Below, in pieces: positions 8,001-17,393 of a stretch of 64,000 bases of DNA. The position numbers and the translations under genes were made by a program. The notes below the pieces were generated by a model that made no database searches, was not told the origin of the DNA, and saw nothing but the letters and a program-made list of their open reading frames with translations. Numbering within the stretch: the first letter of the stretch is position 1; each line of letters starts with the position of its first letter. This DNA comes from Pseudomonas thermotolerans DSM 14292 (GTDB lineage Bacteria; Pseudomonadota; Gammaproteobacteria; Pseudomonadales; Pseudomonadaceae). Location: contig NZ_KB822599.1 in NCBI RefSeq assembly GCF_000364625.1, positions 186,001 to 250,000 on the forward strand, given 5' to 3'.

Positions 8001-9910
8001 GCCAGCTTGTTGCCGGCCGGATCGGCGACCAGCAGCTCGAACTCGGCGAGGCCGTCGGCGTCCACCGAGTCGCCATCGAACAGCCCGCGCAGCCCCGGCA
8101 GCCGCTCGGCCGGCCAGACCGGCTGGACCAGGCGCCGGGTGATCGGCCGGCCGCCGGACTCCTGCAGGCTGGCCTGGAGGATCAGCTTGAGCGGCGAGCG
8201 GGCTTCGGCCCACTGGCTGGCGATTTCCAGGGTGGCCTTGCCGGCCGCGTCCAGGGTGGTCTCCTCGAGGTCGAGGTTCTGGGTCAGCTCCTCCTCGGTC
8301 ACCGAGCCGAACTGGTAGCCGGGCAGGCCGGCCACCGCCTCGCGCAGCGGGCGCACGTAGAGCTGCCCGGACAGGCGGTTGCCGGAGGCCGGGGCGCCAT
8401 ACAGGTAGCGGCCCTCCACCTGGAAGCGCGCCGCCGCGGCGGGCGCCAGGGGCCGCGCGCTGCCCTGCAGCTCCAGGGCCAGGCGGTCGGGCAGGAAGTC
8501 CTCGACGAGGAATTCGTAGAGCTGCGGCCGGCCGTCGCCCAGGTCGAAGAGCAGTTGCCACCTGCCGGTGGGCGCCTCGCCAGCCAGTTCCAGGCGGTAC
8601 TGGTAGAAGCCGCTGTCGTCGGGATTCCAGACGAACTTGCGGCTGACCTGCTCATCCGGGCGACGCACCTCGACGTGCACCGGCTGGGGCGGCACCGGCT
8701 TGCCGTCGGCGTCGCGCAGCAGGGCGTTGAGCAGCACCGTCTCGCCGGGGCGGTAGAGGTCGCGCGGGCCGAACACGAAGAGCTGCAACGGATGGGCCTG
8801 AGGCCCGGCGATGTCGAACTCGGCGAGGTCCAGGGCGGCGCCGTTCAGACGCAGCAGGCTGGTCTGCCCGCCCTGGCGGGCGAGCAGCAGCTCGGCCTTC
8901 TCCGCCAGCGCCAGCTGGGCGTGGCCGCGGTCGTCGGTGCGACCGCCGGCCAGACTCCGGCCGTTGCCGTCGAGCAGCTCCAGCTCGACCCCGGAGAGCG
9001 CCGCACCGCCGTCCAGGGCCTGAGCGAAGACGTCCAGACGGTCCCGGTAGCGGTGCGCGGAGAGGCCGATGTCGCTCAGGGTGAACAGGGTGGCCGGCTG
9101 GCTGTAGGCGTAGCTGCCGGAACGGCGCATCACCGCCAGGTAGACGCCCGGCTGCTGCAGCGGCGGGATGCCGGCGATGGGCAGCAGGAGAGTCTCGCGG
9201 GTGTTGCGCGCCGGGTTGAGGTCGAAGCGGCCCTCGTAGACCAGCTCGGTCATCGGCAGCAGATCATTGGCCTCCCAGGTTTCCAGACTGCTGGCCCGCC
9301 CCCAGCGGCTGAGGAAGGCCGGCAGGGCCTGGGGCTTGATCCGGAAGAACTCGACGTTGACCTTGTCGACGTTCAGGGCGATCACCGGCAGCCCCTCGGC
9401 CAGGCGGGTCGGCAGCAGCGAGCCGCGGCTGGCGAAGCCGACGCTGGCCTGCAGGTCGCGGGTGGTCAGGCGCACCACGTGCTCCCTGGCCAGGGTCTTG
9501 CCGTTGACCGCGCGCAGTCCGGCGTCGGCGGTGAACACCAGCTTGCGGCGCGGCTCCAGGTGGCGCAGGCGCACCTCCATCAGGTTATCGGCCAGCTCCC
9601 AGGCGCCGTCCACCTTGCCGCTCTTGCTGTCCACTAGGTGCAGGCGCTCGGCCAGGGCCTGCTCGGGGTCCAGCGGCACCGAGAAGCTCACCGACAGGGC
9701 GCTGGCGCCGTCCACCTGGATTTCCGAGACGTCCACCACCTGCAGCTCGCGGCCGGCATAGCGCGCGGCCAGGGCGGCGCCATCCGCCGGCGCGGGACGG
9801 GCCTCCTCGACGCTGGCGGCCGGCGCCAGGGGCGGCGCTTCGGGGGTGGAGGAATCGCAGGCGCCGAGACAGGCGAACGCGAGGGCCAGGAACAATCCCT
9901 TGTACGACAT
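5015..9910 (-). CDS. yfhM: Thioester-type bacterial alpha-2-macroglobulin lipoprotein (YfhM-like)
   Basis: The 1631-residue protein starts with a lipoprotein signal ending in the lipobox LGAC (Cys near 18), so it should be lipid-anchored in the periplasm. The body fits the macroglobulin-domain series. The thioester motif PYGCLEQ, with Cys near 1163, is intact and is followed by an alpha-helical thioester domain. Bacterial macroglobulins are thought to trap incoming proteases by covalent thioester attack after cleavage of a bait region. Type I members accompany PbpC, as here, which suggests defence coupled to wall repair. The start MSYKGLFL was chosen because it follows GGGAG and begins the signal peptide; an upstream ATG would add eight residues. 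A possible -10 (TATAGT, minus strand) lies at 9953-9958, with no good -35. Confidence 0.92.
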   Translation of the reverse strand: MSYKGLFLALAFACLGACDSSTPEAPPLAPAASVEEARPAPADGAALAARYAGRELQVVDVSEIQVDGASALSVSFSVPLDPEQALAERLHLVDSKSGKVDGAWELADNLMEVRLRHLEPRRKLVFTADAGLRAVNGKTLAREHVVRLTTRDLQASVGFASRGSLLPTRLAEGLPVIALNVDKVNVEFFRIKPQALPAFLSRWGRASSLETWEANDLLPMTELVYEGRFDLNPARNTRETLLLPIAGIPPLQQPGVYLAVMRRSGSYAYSQPATLFTLSDIGLSAHRYRDRLDVFAQALDGGAALSGVELELLDGNGRSLAGGRTDDRGHAQLALAEKAELLLARQGGQTSLLRLNGAALDLAEFDIAGPQAHPLQLFVFGPRDLYRPGETVLLNALLRDADGKPVPPQPVHVEVRRPDEQVSRKFVWNPDDSGFYQYRLELAGEAPTGRWQLLFDLGDGRPQLYEFLVEDFLPDRLALELQGSARPLAPAAAARFQVEGRYLYGAPASGNRLSGQLYVRPLREAVAGLPGYQFGSVTEEELTQNLDLEETTLDAAGKATLEIASQWAEARSPLKLILQASLQESGGRPITRRLVQPVWPAERLPGLRGLFDGDSVDADGLAEFELLVADPAGNKLAAEGLKVRLVRERRDYYWNYSESDGWSHHYNEKYLQLAEETLSVVAGGTARVSFPVEWGPYRVEVQDPQTGLVSSLRFWAGYRWQDNAEGGAVRPDQVKLSLDKPAYKDGDTARVTVTPPAAGKGYLLVESSEGPLWWQAVEVPAEGRSFEIPIARDWARHDLYVSALVVRPGERKAAITPKRAVGLLHLPLERSERKLSLELQAPEKMRPNQALKVRVQARDASGAPAGRARVLLAAVDVGILNITDYQTPDPFAGLFGRKAYGVDQLDVYGQLIEAGQGRLASLAFGGDAALAGGGQRPDTSVTIVALQSQPLTLDEQGQGELSLDIPDFNGELRLMAQVWSDERFGMAEAKTVVAAPLIAELSAPRFLAGGDRTSLALDLRNLTEQAQQLSVGLRSAGQLQLLDDLAERQVRLAPGQRLTLQIPVRAEGGYGSGEVEVSVRGLELPGEQLPNYVRSWRIGVRPAYPAQLKSFRAVLEDKPWSLPAGTLEAFEPAGREALLSLSSRPPLNLGEQIRALEAYPYGCLEQTTSGLYPSLYADAASLARLGIAGEADEARRRKIELGIERLLGMQRHNGSFALWSADGEEEYWLTAYVTDFLLRAREQGFGVPAEALKKASERLLRYLQERSLIEVGYSDDSAHSRFAVQAYAGYVLARSRQAPLGALRSLHERRSEAKSGLPLVHLAIALRLMGDQPRADEALAAGLSRGRDDRQWLADYGSALRDQAMILALLEEHDLAAGSREQRLFGLADLLAQHQYLSTQERNALFLAGRDLLGKPEGDWRAQLQIGGQHRELSSAAPGLKLEGTALAEPLTLRNLGADTLYQRLDISGYPVEAPRPGGENLSIRREYLDLDGRPLDLGNLRSGDLLLVHLALEARQRVPDALVVDLLPAGLELENQNLAGSAASLADAGGALQDWLRSMQNAAIKHQEFRDDRYVAALDLSGYDTTHLLYLARAVTPGRYRVPPPQVESMYRPSWQAIGETPGMLEVRGR

Positions 9911-10093
9911 GGCAGGCTCCCGAAGGGCGGTCATTGGAGTTGGAAGGCGCTCACTATAGCCGAGCGCCCTGCCCCGCTACGAGACTGGCGGCCGGGGTCT
10001 CCCCGTGCCCTGGCCGGGCGGCGGAGCGTCGTACACTGCGCCTCCGTGCCCCGCCGCTGCGCCGGCATACCCCGACTCACCCAAGGAAGCCGC

Positions 10094-11467
10094 ATGTCCG
10101 CCCTGCTCGACGCTTGGCAGCACCGCCCGACCCACCGCAAGGTCTGGGCGCTGGCACTGCCGATGATCCTCTCCAACCTCTCGGTGCCGCTGGTGGCGCT
10201 GGTGGACAGCGCGGTGGTCGGCCACCTGCCGCACGCCCACCAGCTCGGTGCGGTGGCGGTGGGTGGCGCCCTCTACACCCTGGTGGTCGGCATCCTCGGC
10301 TTCCTGCGCATGGGCACCACCGGCTTCGCCGCCCAGGCCGCCGGCCGCGCGGATGGCGGCGCGCTGCGCCAGGTTCTCTGCCAGGGCCTGCTGCTGGCCC
10401 TCGCCCTGGCCGGGCTGCTCGGCGCCCTGGCGCTGCCCTTCGGCGGCCTGGCGCTGGGGCTGATGAATCCGTCCGCAGCGCTCGACGGGCTGACCCGCGA
10501 GTTCCTGCACGTCCGCCTGTTCGGCCTGCCGGCGGCGCTGGCCAACTACGCCCTGGTCGGCTGGTTCCTCGGCAGACAGAACGCCCGCGCGCCGCTGGCC
10601 ATCCTGCTCACCACCAACCTGCTCAACGCGGCGCTGTCGCTGCTCTTCGTGCTCGGCCTGGACTGGGGGGTGAGCGGTGCGGCACGCGCCGCGGTGCTCG
10701 CCGAATGGAGCGGCGCGCTGCTCGGCCTGGCGCTGAGCCGGCAGGCCCTGCGCCGGTACCCCGGACGGCTGGACTGGGCGGCGCTGCGCCGCTGGGCCGA
10801 GTGGCAGCCGCTGCTGGCGGTCAACCGCGACATCTTCATCCGCTCCCTGGCCCTGCAGGGGGTGTTCTTCCTGGTCGCCGTGCAGGGTGCGCGGCTCGGC
10901 GACGCCACGGTGGCGGCCAACGCCCTGCTGCTCAACGGCCTGCTGGTCACCGCCTACGCCCTCGACGGCCTGGCCCACGCCATGGAGGCACTGGCCGGGC
11001 ATGCCATCGGCGCCGGCGACCGCCTGGCGCTGCGCCGCGCCATGATGGTCTGTGGGCTCTGGTCGCTGCTCGGCAGCCTGGCCTTCAGCGCCCTGTTCCT
11101 GTGCGCCGGGCGACTGTTCATCGCCCTGCAGAGCGACATCGCCGAGGTGCGCGCAGTGGCCTACGCCTACCTGCCCTATCTGGCCGCCCTGCCGCCGCTG
11201 GCGGTGGTCAGCTATCTGCTCGACGGGCTGTTCATCGGCGCCACCCGGGCGCGGGAGATGCGCGATGCCATGCTGCTCGCCGTGGCCCTGGCGTTGCCGG
11301 TCGGCTGGGCGCTGCAGGGCCTCGGCAACCACGGCCTGTGGCTGGCCTTCCTGACCTTCATGGGGGTGCGGGGACTGGTGCTGGCTGGCTATGCTTGCAG
11401 CCTGACCCGCCACGACCGCTGGTTCGCCCCGTCCACCGCACAAGAGGTTTCCGATGCTGAGCGCTGA
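10094..11467 (+). CDS. dinF: DinF-like MATE family efflux transporter
   Basis: This 457-residue integral membrane protein has about twelve transmembrane segments. MATE-family signatures include LALPMILSNLSVPLVALVD in the first segment and GHAIGAGD near the middle. The family exports organic cations or drugs using Na+ or H+ gradients. DinF members are shorter and commonly annotated in Pseudomonas. The start at 10094 has AAGGA at proper spacing; the open frame extends back into the opposite-strand macroglobulin gene but is not coding there. The stop overlaps the next start by 14 bases, so the diguanylate cyclase downstream is probably co-transcribed and translationally coupled. Substrate is unknown. 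Confidence 0.85.
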   Translation: MSALLDAWQHRPTHRKVWALALPMILSNLSVPLVALVDSAVVGHLPHAHQLGAVAVGGALYTLVVGILGFLRMGTTGFAAQAAGRADGGALRQVLCQGLLLALALAGLLGALALPFGGLALGLMNPSAALDGLTREFLHVRLFGLPAALANYALVGWFLGRQNARAPLAILLTTNLLNAALSLLFVLGLDWGVSGAARAAVLAEWSGALLGLALSRQALRRYPGRLDWAALRRWAEWQPLLAVNRDIFIRSLALQGVFFLVAVQGARLGDATVAANALLLNGLLVTAYALDGLAHAMEALAGHAIGAGDRLALRRAMMVCGLWSLLGSLAFSALFLCAGRLFIALQSDIAEVRAVAYAYLPYLAALPPLAVVSYLLDGLFIGATRAREMRDAMLLAVALALPVGWALQGLGNHGLWLAFLTFMGVRGLVLAGYACSLTRHDRWFAPSTAQEVSDAER

Positions 11468-12482
11468 ACTCCCCGCCAACGAGGCCGAACGTCAGCAGGC
11501 GCTGGACCGTCAGAACCTGGTCGACACCCCGGCCGATCCCTACCTGGACACCCTGACGCGTCTGGCCCGCGAGCTGTTCGGGGTGAAGATGGTGCTGGTC
11601 AGCCTGGTCGACAAGGACCGCCAGTGGTTCAAGAGCCGCCAGGGCCTGGAAGTGCCCGAGACGCCGCGCAGCATCTCCTTCTGCGGCCACGCCGTGGCCC
11701 TGGGCGACGCCCTGGTGGTGGAGGACAGCCTCGCCGACCCGCGCTTCTGCGACAACCCGCTGGTGCTGCAGACGCCGAAGGTGCGCTTCTACGCCGGCCA
11801 GCCGCTGCGCGACGCCAGCGGAATGATCCTCGGCACCCTGTGCCTGCTGGACACCACTCCGCGCCGGCTGAGCGAGGCGGAACTGGCCCGTCTACGCGAT
11901 CTGGCCTACCTGGTGGAAGGCTACCTGCGCCTGCTCGAGCAGTCGGCGCAGGCCAGCCAGCTGCGCGTAGCCCTCAGCCAGGAACAGCGCAAGAGCATGC
12001 TGGATCCCCTGACCCAGCTGTGGAACCGCGCCGGACTACGCCACTTCCTGCCCCTCGAACAGGCCGCCGCGGAACGCCAGAAGCTGCACCTCGGGCTGAT
12101 CTACTGCGACCTGGACTACTTCAAGCAGGTCAACGACCGCCACGGCCACGTCGCCGGCGACCAGGTGCTGTGGGAGAGCGCACGACGGATGAGCGCGGCG
12201 GTGCGCCCGCAGGACGTGGTAACCCGCGCCGGCGGCGAAGAGTTCGTGATCCTCACCCAGGTCCATGACGCCGGCGAGCTGCTGCGCATCGCCGAGCGCA
12301 TCCGCCTGGCCATCGCCGAGCAGCCGATCGCCCTGGAGCAGCTGCAGTACAGGCAGACCGCCAGCCTCGGCTGCACCCTGCTGGCACCCGCGGAGAATCC
12401 CAAGGAGGCGCTCAAGCGTGCCGACCAGGCGCTGTACCGCGCCAAGCGCGCCGGACGCAACCGCTGCGAACTGGCCCTCTGA
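11454..12482 (+). CDS. GAF-GGDEF diguanylate cyclase
   Basis: This is a 342-residue cytoplasmic protein with no membrane segment. An N-terminal GAF domain spans about residues 22-165, with FCGHAV near the middle as in many soluble GAF-GGDEF proteins. A short coiled linker follows, then a GGDEF domain from about 180. The active site GGEEF is at 260-264 and an I-site RPQD is at 251-254, five residues upstream, so it should be active and feedback-inhibited. The ATG lies inside the end of the MATE gene, indicating coupling. The GAF domain may bind a small ligand or sense redox; this cannot be read from the sequence. Confidence 0.88.
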   Translation: MLSAELPANEAERQQALDRQNLVDTPADPYLDTLTRLARELFGVKMVLVSLVDKDRQWFKSRQGLEVPETPRSISFCGHAVALGDALVVEDSLADPRFCDNPLVLQTPKVRFYAGQPLRDASGMILGTLCLLDTTPRRLSEAELARLRDLAYLVEGYLRLLEQSAQASQLRVALSQEQRKSMLDPLTQLWNRAGLRHFLPLEQAAAERQKLHLGLIYCDLDYFKQVNDRHGHVAGDQVLWESARRMSAAVRPQDVVTRAGGEEFVILTQVHDAGELLRIAERIRLAIAEQPIALEQLQYRQTASLGCTLLAPAENPKEALKRADQALYRAKRAGRNRCELAL

Positions 12483-12502
12483 GCAACGACAAGGAGCATC
12501 CC

Positions 12503-12964
12503 ATGGCCGCCGCCATCGCCGCTTACCTGCACTACCTGTCGATCTTCGTGCTGTTTGCCCTGCTGAGCCTGGAACACGTGCTGTTCAAGAGCGCCCTCGC
12601 CGACGTCGGCCGCGCCCGCCGCCTGGTGCGCATCGACCTGGCCTACGGGCTGTGCGCCGCCGTGGTGCTGATCACCGGCGTGGTGCGGGTGCTCTGGTAT
12701 GCCAAGGGCCTCGACTACTACCTGAAGAACTCGCTGTTCCACGCCAAGGTGGGTCTGTTCATCCTGGTCGGGCTGATCTCCATCCTGCCCACCCTGACCT
12801 TCCTCGACTGGCGCCACGCCCTGCAGGCCGGCCAGGCGCCGCGGGTCGGTCCCGGCCGCGCCCGGGCAGTGATCCTCAGCATCCGCCTGGAGCTGCTCCT
12901 GCTGCTGCTCATCCCCCTGCTGGCGGCGCTGATGGCCCGCGGCTACGGGGTGATCGGCAGCTGA
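12503..12964 (+). CDS. DUF2214 family membrane protein
   Basis: This 153-residue protein has four predicted membrane segments (about 5-25, 45-67, 80-100 and 125-147). The N-terminal AYLHYLSIFVLFALLSLE and the motif FHAKVGLF are typical of the DUF2214 family. The function of the family is not known. It follows the GAF-GGDEF gene by 20 bases with an AAGGAG site, so it is likely the third gene of the dinF operon. It converges on speA, with ten bases between the stops. Confidence 0.8.
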   Translation: MAAAIAAYLHYLSIFVLFALLSLEHVLFKSALADVGRARRLVRIDLAYGLCAAVVLITGVVRVLWYAKGLDYYLKNSLFHAKVGLFILVGLISILPTLTFLDWRHALQAGQAPRVGPGRARAVILSIRLELLLLLLIPLLAALMARGYGVIGS

Positions 12965-12974
12965 GCCGCCCGGC

Positions 12975-14888
12975 TCAGCTGGACAGGTAGGAGGAACGGG
13001 TCAGCCCCAGGCGCAGGGCGTCGAGGAACTGGGTACGCTCGCGGGCACTGATCCGCGCGCTGGCCACCTTGTCGCGATAGTGGGTCATCAGCCCCTCGGG
13101 CGACAGGTGCACGTAGCGCAGCATGTCCTCGATGGTGTCGTGGGTCTCGATGCCGGCGTGGAACACGCTGCCGTCCGGGTTCTGGTAAATGTTCACCGAG
13201 TCGGTGTCGCCGAACAGGTTGTGCATGTCGCCGAGGATTTCCTGATAGGCGCCGACCAGGAACACCCCGAGCACGTAGTCCTCGCCCTCACGCAGCTCGT
13301 GTACCGGCAGGCTGGTCTCGATGCTCTGCTCGTCCACGTACTGGCGGATCTTGCCGTCCGAGTCGCAGGTCAGATCCTGCAGCACGGCGCGGCGCAGCGG
13401 CTCCTCGTCCAGGCGGTTGAGCGGCAGGATCGGCAGGATCTGGCCGATCGCCCAGGTGTCCGGGAGGCTCTGGAACACCGAGAAGTTGCAGATGTACTTG
13501 TCGGCCAGCTTGTCGTTGAGCTCGTCGAGCACCGCGCGGTGCGAGCGCTGGCGAGCCTTGAGCTGGTTGTACAGGCGCCGGCAGATGGCGAAGTAGCACT
13601 GCTCGGCCAGCGCCTTCTGCACCAGGCTGAGCTTGCCGGCGGAATACTGGGCGGCCACTTCCTCGATGTAGTGGGTGGCCCGCCAGTAGGTCTCGGTGAC
13701 CATCTCCGGGTCGCTGTCGTCGAGCAGGTCGATGAGGTTCTGCAGCACCTCCGGTTGCTCCACCGCCGGGTCGATTTCCGGCACCGCGTCGTTGTGGCGC
13801 TCCACGTCGGTGACCTGCACCAGCAGCACCGCGTGGTGGGCGGTCATCGCCCGGCCGCTCTCGGAGAAGATGTGCGGATGGGGGATGTCCTGGCGGTCGC
13901 AGAACTCCTTGAGCATGTCGACCACGGCGTCGGCGTAGTCTTCCATGTTGTAGTTGATCGAGCTGGCGTTGCGCGAATGGGTGCCGTCGTAGTCGACGCC
14001 CAGCCCACCGCCGACGTCCACGTGGTCCACCGGCAGGCCCATGGCGCGCAGCTCGCCGTAGTAGCGGATGGCCTCGCGGAAGCCCTTGCGGTAGTCGGCG
14101 ATGTTGGCGATCTGCGACCCCATGTGGAAGTGCAGCAGGCGAATGCCCTGATCCAACCCGGCCTCGCGGAAGCGCTCCACCACCGCCAGCACCTGCGCGG
14201 CGGACAGTCCGAACTTGGACTTCTCGCCGCCGGTGTCCGCCCACTTCGAGGAGGCGAGCGAGGACAGCCGCACGCGCAGGCCGATCTGCGGGGCGACCTT
14301 GAGGTCGGCGGCCTCCTCGATCACCAGGCGTACCTCGGATTCCTTCTCGATGACGATGAACACGTTGTGGCCGAGCTTCTGGCCGATCAGCGCCAGGCGG
14401 ATGAACTCGCGGTCCTTGTAGCCGTTGCAGACGATGGTGCCGCCCTTCGGCGCCAGCGCCAGCACCGCCAGCAGCTCCGGCTTGGAGCCGGCCTCCAGGC
14501 CGATGGCGACGTTGTCGGTGGCGATGATGCTTTCCACCACCGCCTCCTGCTGGTTGACCTTGATCGGGTAGAGCGCGGTGTAGCGGTTCTGGTAGCCGAG
14601 CCGCGCGATGCTCGCCTCGAAGGCGCCGACCAGGCGCCGCACGCGGTCTTGGAGGATGTCCGGGAAGCGCACCAGTAGCGGCAGCGACAGGCCGCTCTGG
14701 CGCAGTTCCTGGACCTGCAGGTAGAGGTCGATGGGCGCGCTCTGCGGGCCGTTCGGGCGCACCTCGACGTGGCCGGCGTCGTTGATCGAGAAGTAGCCGT
14801 CCCCCCAGTGGCGGATGCCGTAGACGGTGCGGCTGTCCGCCACCGTCCATTGGCTGCCGTCGGCTTTGCGAGTACGTCGTGCGGACAT
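12975..14888 (-). CDS. speA: Biosynthetic arginine decarboxylase
   Basis: The 637-residue protein converts arginine to agmatine, the first step of the agmatine route to putrescine and spermidine. It is a fold-III PLP enzyme. The PLP lysine is K110 in ALYPIKVNQ, and the glycine-rich phosphate-binding [12 protein letters not shown] is present further on. Length and end-to-end similarity match the SpeA family of about 630-660 residues. The start has an AGGGGGA site at good spacing. The minus-strand leader holds two stem-loops. The downstream boundary is convergent with the DUF2214 gene. Confidence 0.95.
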   Translation of the reverse strand: MSARRTRKADGSQWTVADSRTVYGIRHWGDGYFSINDAGHVEVRPNGPQSAPIDLYLQVQELRQSGLSLPLLVRFPDILQDRVRRLVGAFEASIARLGYQNRYTALYPIKVNQQEAVVESIIATDNVAIGLEAGSKPELLAVLALAPKGGTIVCNGYKDREFIRLALIGQKLGHNVFIVIEKESEVRLVIEEAADLKVAPQIGLRVRLSSLASSKWADTGGEKSKFGLSAAQVLAVVERFREAGLDQGIRLLHFHMGSQIANIADYRKGFREAIRYYGELRAMGLPVDHVDVGGGLGVDYDGTHSRNASSINYNMEDYADAVVDMLKEFCDRQDIPHPHIFSESGRAMTAHHAVLLVQVTDVERHNDAVPEIDPAVEQPEVLQNLIDLLDDSDPEMVTETYWRATHYIEEVAAQYSAGKLSLVQKALAEQCYFAICRRLYNQLKARQRSHRAVLDELNDKLADKYICNFSVFQSLPDTWAIGQILPILPLNRLDEEPLRRAVLQDLTCDSDGKIRQYVDEQSIETSLPVHELREGEDYVLGVFLVGAYQEILGDMHNLFGDTDSVNIYQNPDGSVFHAGIETHDTIEDMLRYVHLSPEGLMTHYRDKVASARISARERTQFLDALRLGLTRSSYLSS

Positions 14889-14918
14889 TGGTTCCCCCTG
14901 AAGATGAGCATCACGGCA

Positions 14919-14967
14919 CCGCCCACGCGGAAAGGGCGGCGCGCGTCTGGCGAGTCTGGCAGACGCG
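14919..14967 (-). promoter_or_regulatory. Two stem-loops in the speA leader region
   Basis: CCGCCC at 14919-14924 pairs with GGGCGG at 14934-14939. CGCGTCTG at 14942-14949 pairs with CAGACGCG at 14960-14967. On the minus strand both lie between the yciH stop and the speA start. They could terminate yciH or structure the speA mRNA leader. No T run follows, and no known riboswitch fold is recognised. Confidence 0.3.
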
Positions 14968-15019
14968 AATGACGATTACCGGAGCCTCGGCCCCGAACCT
15001 GAAGTGTAGAAGGGGCGGC

Positions 15020-15391
15020 TCAGCCGCCGGATTTCTTGGCCTTGAAACCGCGCCTGGCGAGTTCGCCGAGGAGCAGTTCGACGTGATCGCCCTGGATCTC
15101 GATCACCCCGTCCTTGAGCGCGCCGCCGGTGCCACAGCGCTTCTTCAGGGCGCTGGCCAGCTCCTTGAGCTGATCGCCGGCCAGCGGCACGCCGCTGACG
15201 GTGGTCACCGTCTTACCGCCACGGCCCTTGGTCTCGCGGCGTACCCGGGCGATGCCGTCGCCCTGGGGGACGCTGGCTTGCTTGCAGAGGCAGGAGGCCA
15301 CCGGCTGGCCGCAGTCCGGGCAGTGCCGGCCGCCGTCGGTGGAGTAGACAAGGCCGCCCAAGGCGGCGAAGGAAGAGGCTTTCTTGACCAC
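15020..15391 (-). CDS. yciH: SUI1/eIF1-like translation factor YciH
   Basis: This is a 123-residue protein with a C-terminal SUI1 domain (about 45-120). It contains the conserved region TKGRGGKTVTTVSG and ends GFKAKKSGG. The N-terminal part has a small cysteine cluster (CPDCG and CLC), which may bind a metal. The family resembles eukaryotic initiation factor eIF1, and in bacteria it has been linked to start-codon fidelity. The start is a GTG preceded by GAGGA. It stands alone between speA and the Nudix gene, both also on the minus strand. Confidence 0.9.
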   Translation of the reverse strand: MVKKASSFAALGGLVYSTDGGRHCPDCGQPVASCLCKQASVPQGDGIARVRRETKGRGGKTVTTVSGVPLAGDQLKELASALKKRCGTGGALKDGVIEIQGDHVELLLGELARRGFKAKKSGG

Positions 15392-15596
15392 CGGCTGGTC
15401 CTCATGGGCTGGTCAGGATAGCGACTGGCCGGCGACTGCCGACCGCGAAGCCCCACTCTGGCAGGGGCAGCGCTGGGAGCGGACTGGCGTCCGACTCGAA
15501 AGGCGGCGCAGTTTACCGGCAAAGTCCGCGCTTGCTAAGTAGCGAATTGCGTCATCGACCGGCGGATTGGCGACGCCCTGCGCCCGGCGCGGGGCC

Positions 15597-16133
15597 TCAG
15601 TAGAGCGCCGCCAGGTAGCGCTGCAGGGCCGCCAGGGAGTCCGGGCAGTAGGGTTTGCGGCGGATCTCGGCGAGCGCCTGGTCGAGGCTCAGGAAACGCG
15701 CCTCCACCACCTCCTCCGGCTGCAGCACCAGGGGCGCGTCGGAGACCGCCGAGTAGGCGGTGCACCACAACCGGCTCTCCGGGGCGTCGTAGAGGAAGTG
15801 GGCGTGCTCGACCAGTTCTACCCCGACGATGCCCAGCTCCTCGGCCAGCTCGCGGGCGGCGGACGCGGCGTAGTCCTCGCCGTACAGCACCATGCCGCCA
15901 GCGGCCACGTCCCAGTAACCGGGATACAGCGCCTTGCTCAGGGTTCGCCGGTGCACGCAGAGCTCGCCGGCAGAGTTGAACAGCAGGATGTAGGTGCCCC
16001 GGCCGATCAGCCGCCGGGCACGCAGTTCGGCGCGGGGCACGCCGCCGAGCAGACGGTCCTGCTCGTCGACCCAGGCGACCACCTCGGCGTCCGAGGCGGC
16101 GCGATGCGCCGCCTCATCCACGGGGCGCGGCAC
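15597..16133 (-). CDS. Nudix hydrolase, YfcD-like
   Basis: This is a 178-residue protein with a full Nudix box: GGMVLYGE, then AARELAEELGI. Nudix enzymes hydrolyse nucleoside diphosphates linked to another group. The YfcD-type members resemble isopentenyl-diphosphate isomerase in fold, but their substrate is unsettled. The start is GTG, with only three bases separating it from the stop of the upstream DUF2333 gene, so the two genes form an operon. Between this gene and yciH about 200 bases hold no gene I can support. Confidence 0.85.
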   Translation of the reverse strand: MPRPVDEAAHRAASDAEVVAWVDEQDRLLGGVPRAELRARRLIGRGTYILLFNSAGELCVHRRTLSKALYPGYWDVAAGGMVLYGEDYAASAARELAEELGIVGVELVEHAHFLYDAPESRLWCTAYSAVSDAPLVLQPEEVVEARFLSLDQALAEIRRKPYCPDSLAALQRYLAALY

Positions 16134-16136
16134 GGC

Positions 16137-17192
16137 TCAGCCCTGGCTGAGCAGCTGGCGCAGGTCGATCACCGCCGCGTTGGCCCGGGAGATGTAGTTG
16201 GCCATTACCAGCGAATGGTTGGCGAGCACGCCGTAACCGCTGCCGTTCAGCACCATCGGGCTCCACAGGGTTTCTTGGGCGGCCTCCAGCTCGCGGATGA
16301 TCTGCCGCACGCTGACCGTGGCGTTCTTCTTGGCCAGCACGTCGGCGAAGTCGATCTCGATGGCGCGCAGCAGGTGCGACAGCGCCCAGGCCTGGCCGCG
16401 GGCCTCGTAGAACACGTTATCGATCTGCAGCCAGGGGGTCTCCACGCGGCGCTCGCCGGCTTCCCCGCTCTCTCCCTCGCCGGGGGTCCAGTCGGCGTCG
16501 ACGCGGACCCGCCCGACGCTGGCCGAGAGCCGCTGGGACAGCGAGCCTAGGCGAGTGGCCACGTCACCCAGCCAGTTGTTGAGGTTGTCGGCGCGGGCAT
16601 AGAACTGCGCGTTGGGCTGGTTGGGGTCGGTCAGCCGGGCGATGAAGCGCTCCAGGGACTTCAGGCCCTCCTCGTACTCCGACTCGGCGGAGGGCAGCGC
16701 CCAGCTCTTGTTGTCGAAGTTGAAGCGCGGCTCGGCGCGGGCCAGATCGACGTCCTCGGTGGACTGCGACTGGGAGCGGGCGAAGTCCTTGCGCAGGGCC
16801 CGCGACAGGTCGCGCACCTGAACCAGCACGCCGTATTCCCAGCTGGGCATGTTGTCCAGCCAGAGGCCCGGCGGGAACAGGTCGTTGGACAGATAGCCGC
16901 CCGGCTTGTCGAGCAGGGTGCTGGCCACCCGGCGCAGGGTTTCCACGGTGGCGTAGCCGGTCACCGGCTGGCGCCCGGACTGCTCGGCGGCGCTCTGCAC
17001 ATGCTGCGGCACGGAGAACAGCTCCGGCTCCTGGCTCCAGTACCAGCCGACCACCAGGGCAGCCAACAGATAGAGGCCGATCAGGGCACCGAGTGCCCGG
17101 CTCCACAGCCCGGAGAAGTAACTGCGGGCGCTATCCAGGGAATCCGCAGTGCGGGCCTGGGCGGCACCTGCGCGTTTGGTCCAATCGAGCAT
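16137..17192 (-). CDS. DUF2333 family membrane-anchored protein
   Basis: The 351-residue protein has one membrane segment near residues 33-53, followed by a large soluble region. It shows long helical stretches and an ALSHLLRAIEIDF segment typical of DUF2333. The family is conserved in Pseudomonas and its function is unknown. The start MLDWTK was chosen because AAGGA lies upstream at good spacing; the open frame extends 32 codons further but is not protein-like. The orientation suggests a periplasmic C-terminal domain. It is the first gene of an operon with the Nudix hydrolase and is divergent from gcbA. Confidence 0.85.
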   Translation of the reverse strand: MLDWTKRAGAAQARTADSLDSARSYFSGLWSRALGALIGLYLLAALVVGWYWSQEPELFSVPQHVQSAAEQSGRQPVTGYATVETLRRVASTLLDKPGGYLSNDLFPPGLWLDNMPSWEYGVLVQVRDLSRALRKDFARSQSQSTEDVDLARAEPRFNFDNKSWALPSAESEYEEGLKSLERFIARLTDPNQPNAQFYARADNLNNWLGDVATRLGSLSQRLSASVGRVRVDADWTPGEGESGEAGERRVETPWLQIDNVFYEARGQAWALSHLLRAIEIDFADVLAKKNATVSVRQIIRELEAAQETLWSPMVLNGSGYGVLANHSLVMANYISRANAAVIDLRQLLSQG

Positions 17193-17393
17193 TGTGCTTG
17201 TCCTTACGTGAAACGCTGCGGGAAGTGCGGCCGGTCGGCCGCGGCTCACTCCACTATAAGTCATGCGGCCGACGGGACGCAGCCGCACGCCGGCAAACTT
17301 TGAGTGGGCGGCCAGGCCGGGACTGGAACCGCGTCAAGGAAACGCGCGTCGAAAAATCGTAAATAGTGACTTCCGGGAGTGGCGCCGTCGCAG

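Noticed and set aside
5147..9637. 1496-codon open frame on the plus strand
   Set aside because: It is antisense to the macroglobulin gene. GC-rich codon bias keeps the opposite frame open, the composition is Gln/Ala/Gly/His-rich without domains, and the minus-strand protein has clear motifs.
13080..14678. 532-codon plus-strand frame opposite speA
   Set aside because: It has Val/His/Leu-rich shadow composition, while speA on the minus strand is a complete known enzyme.
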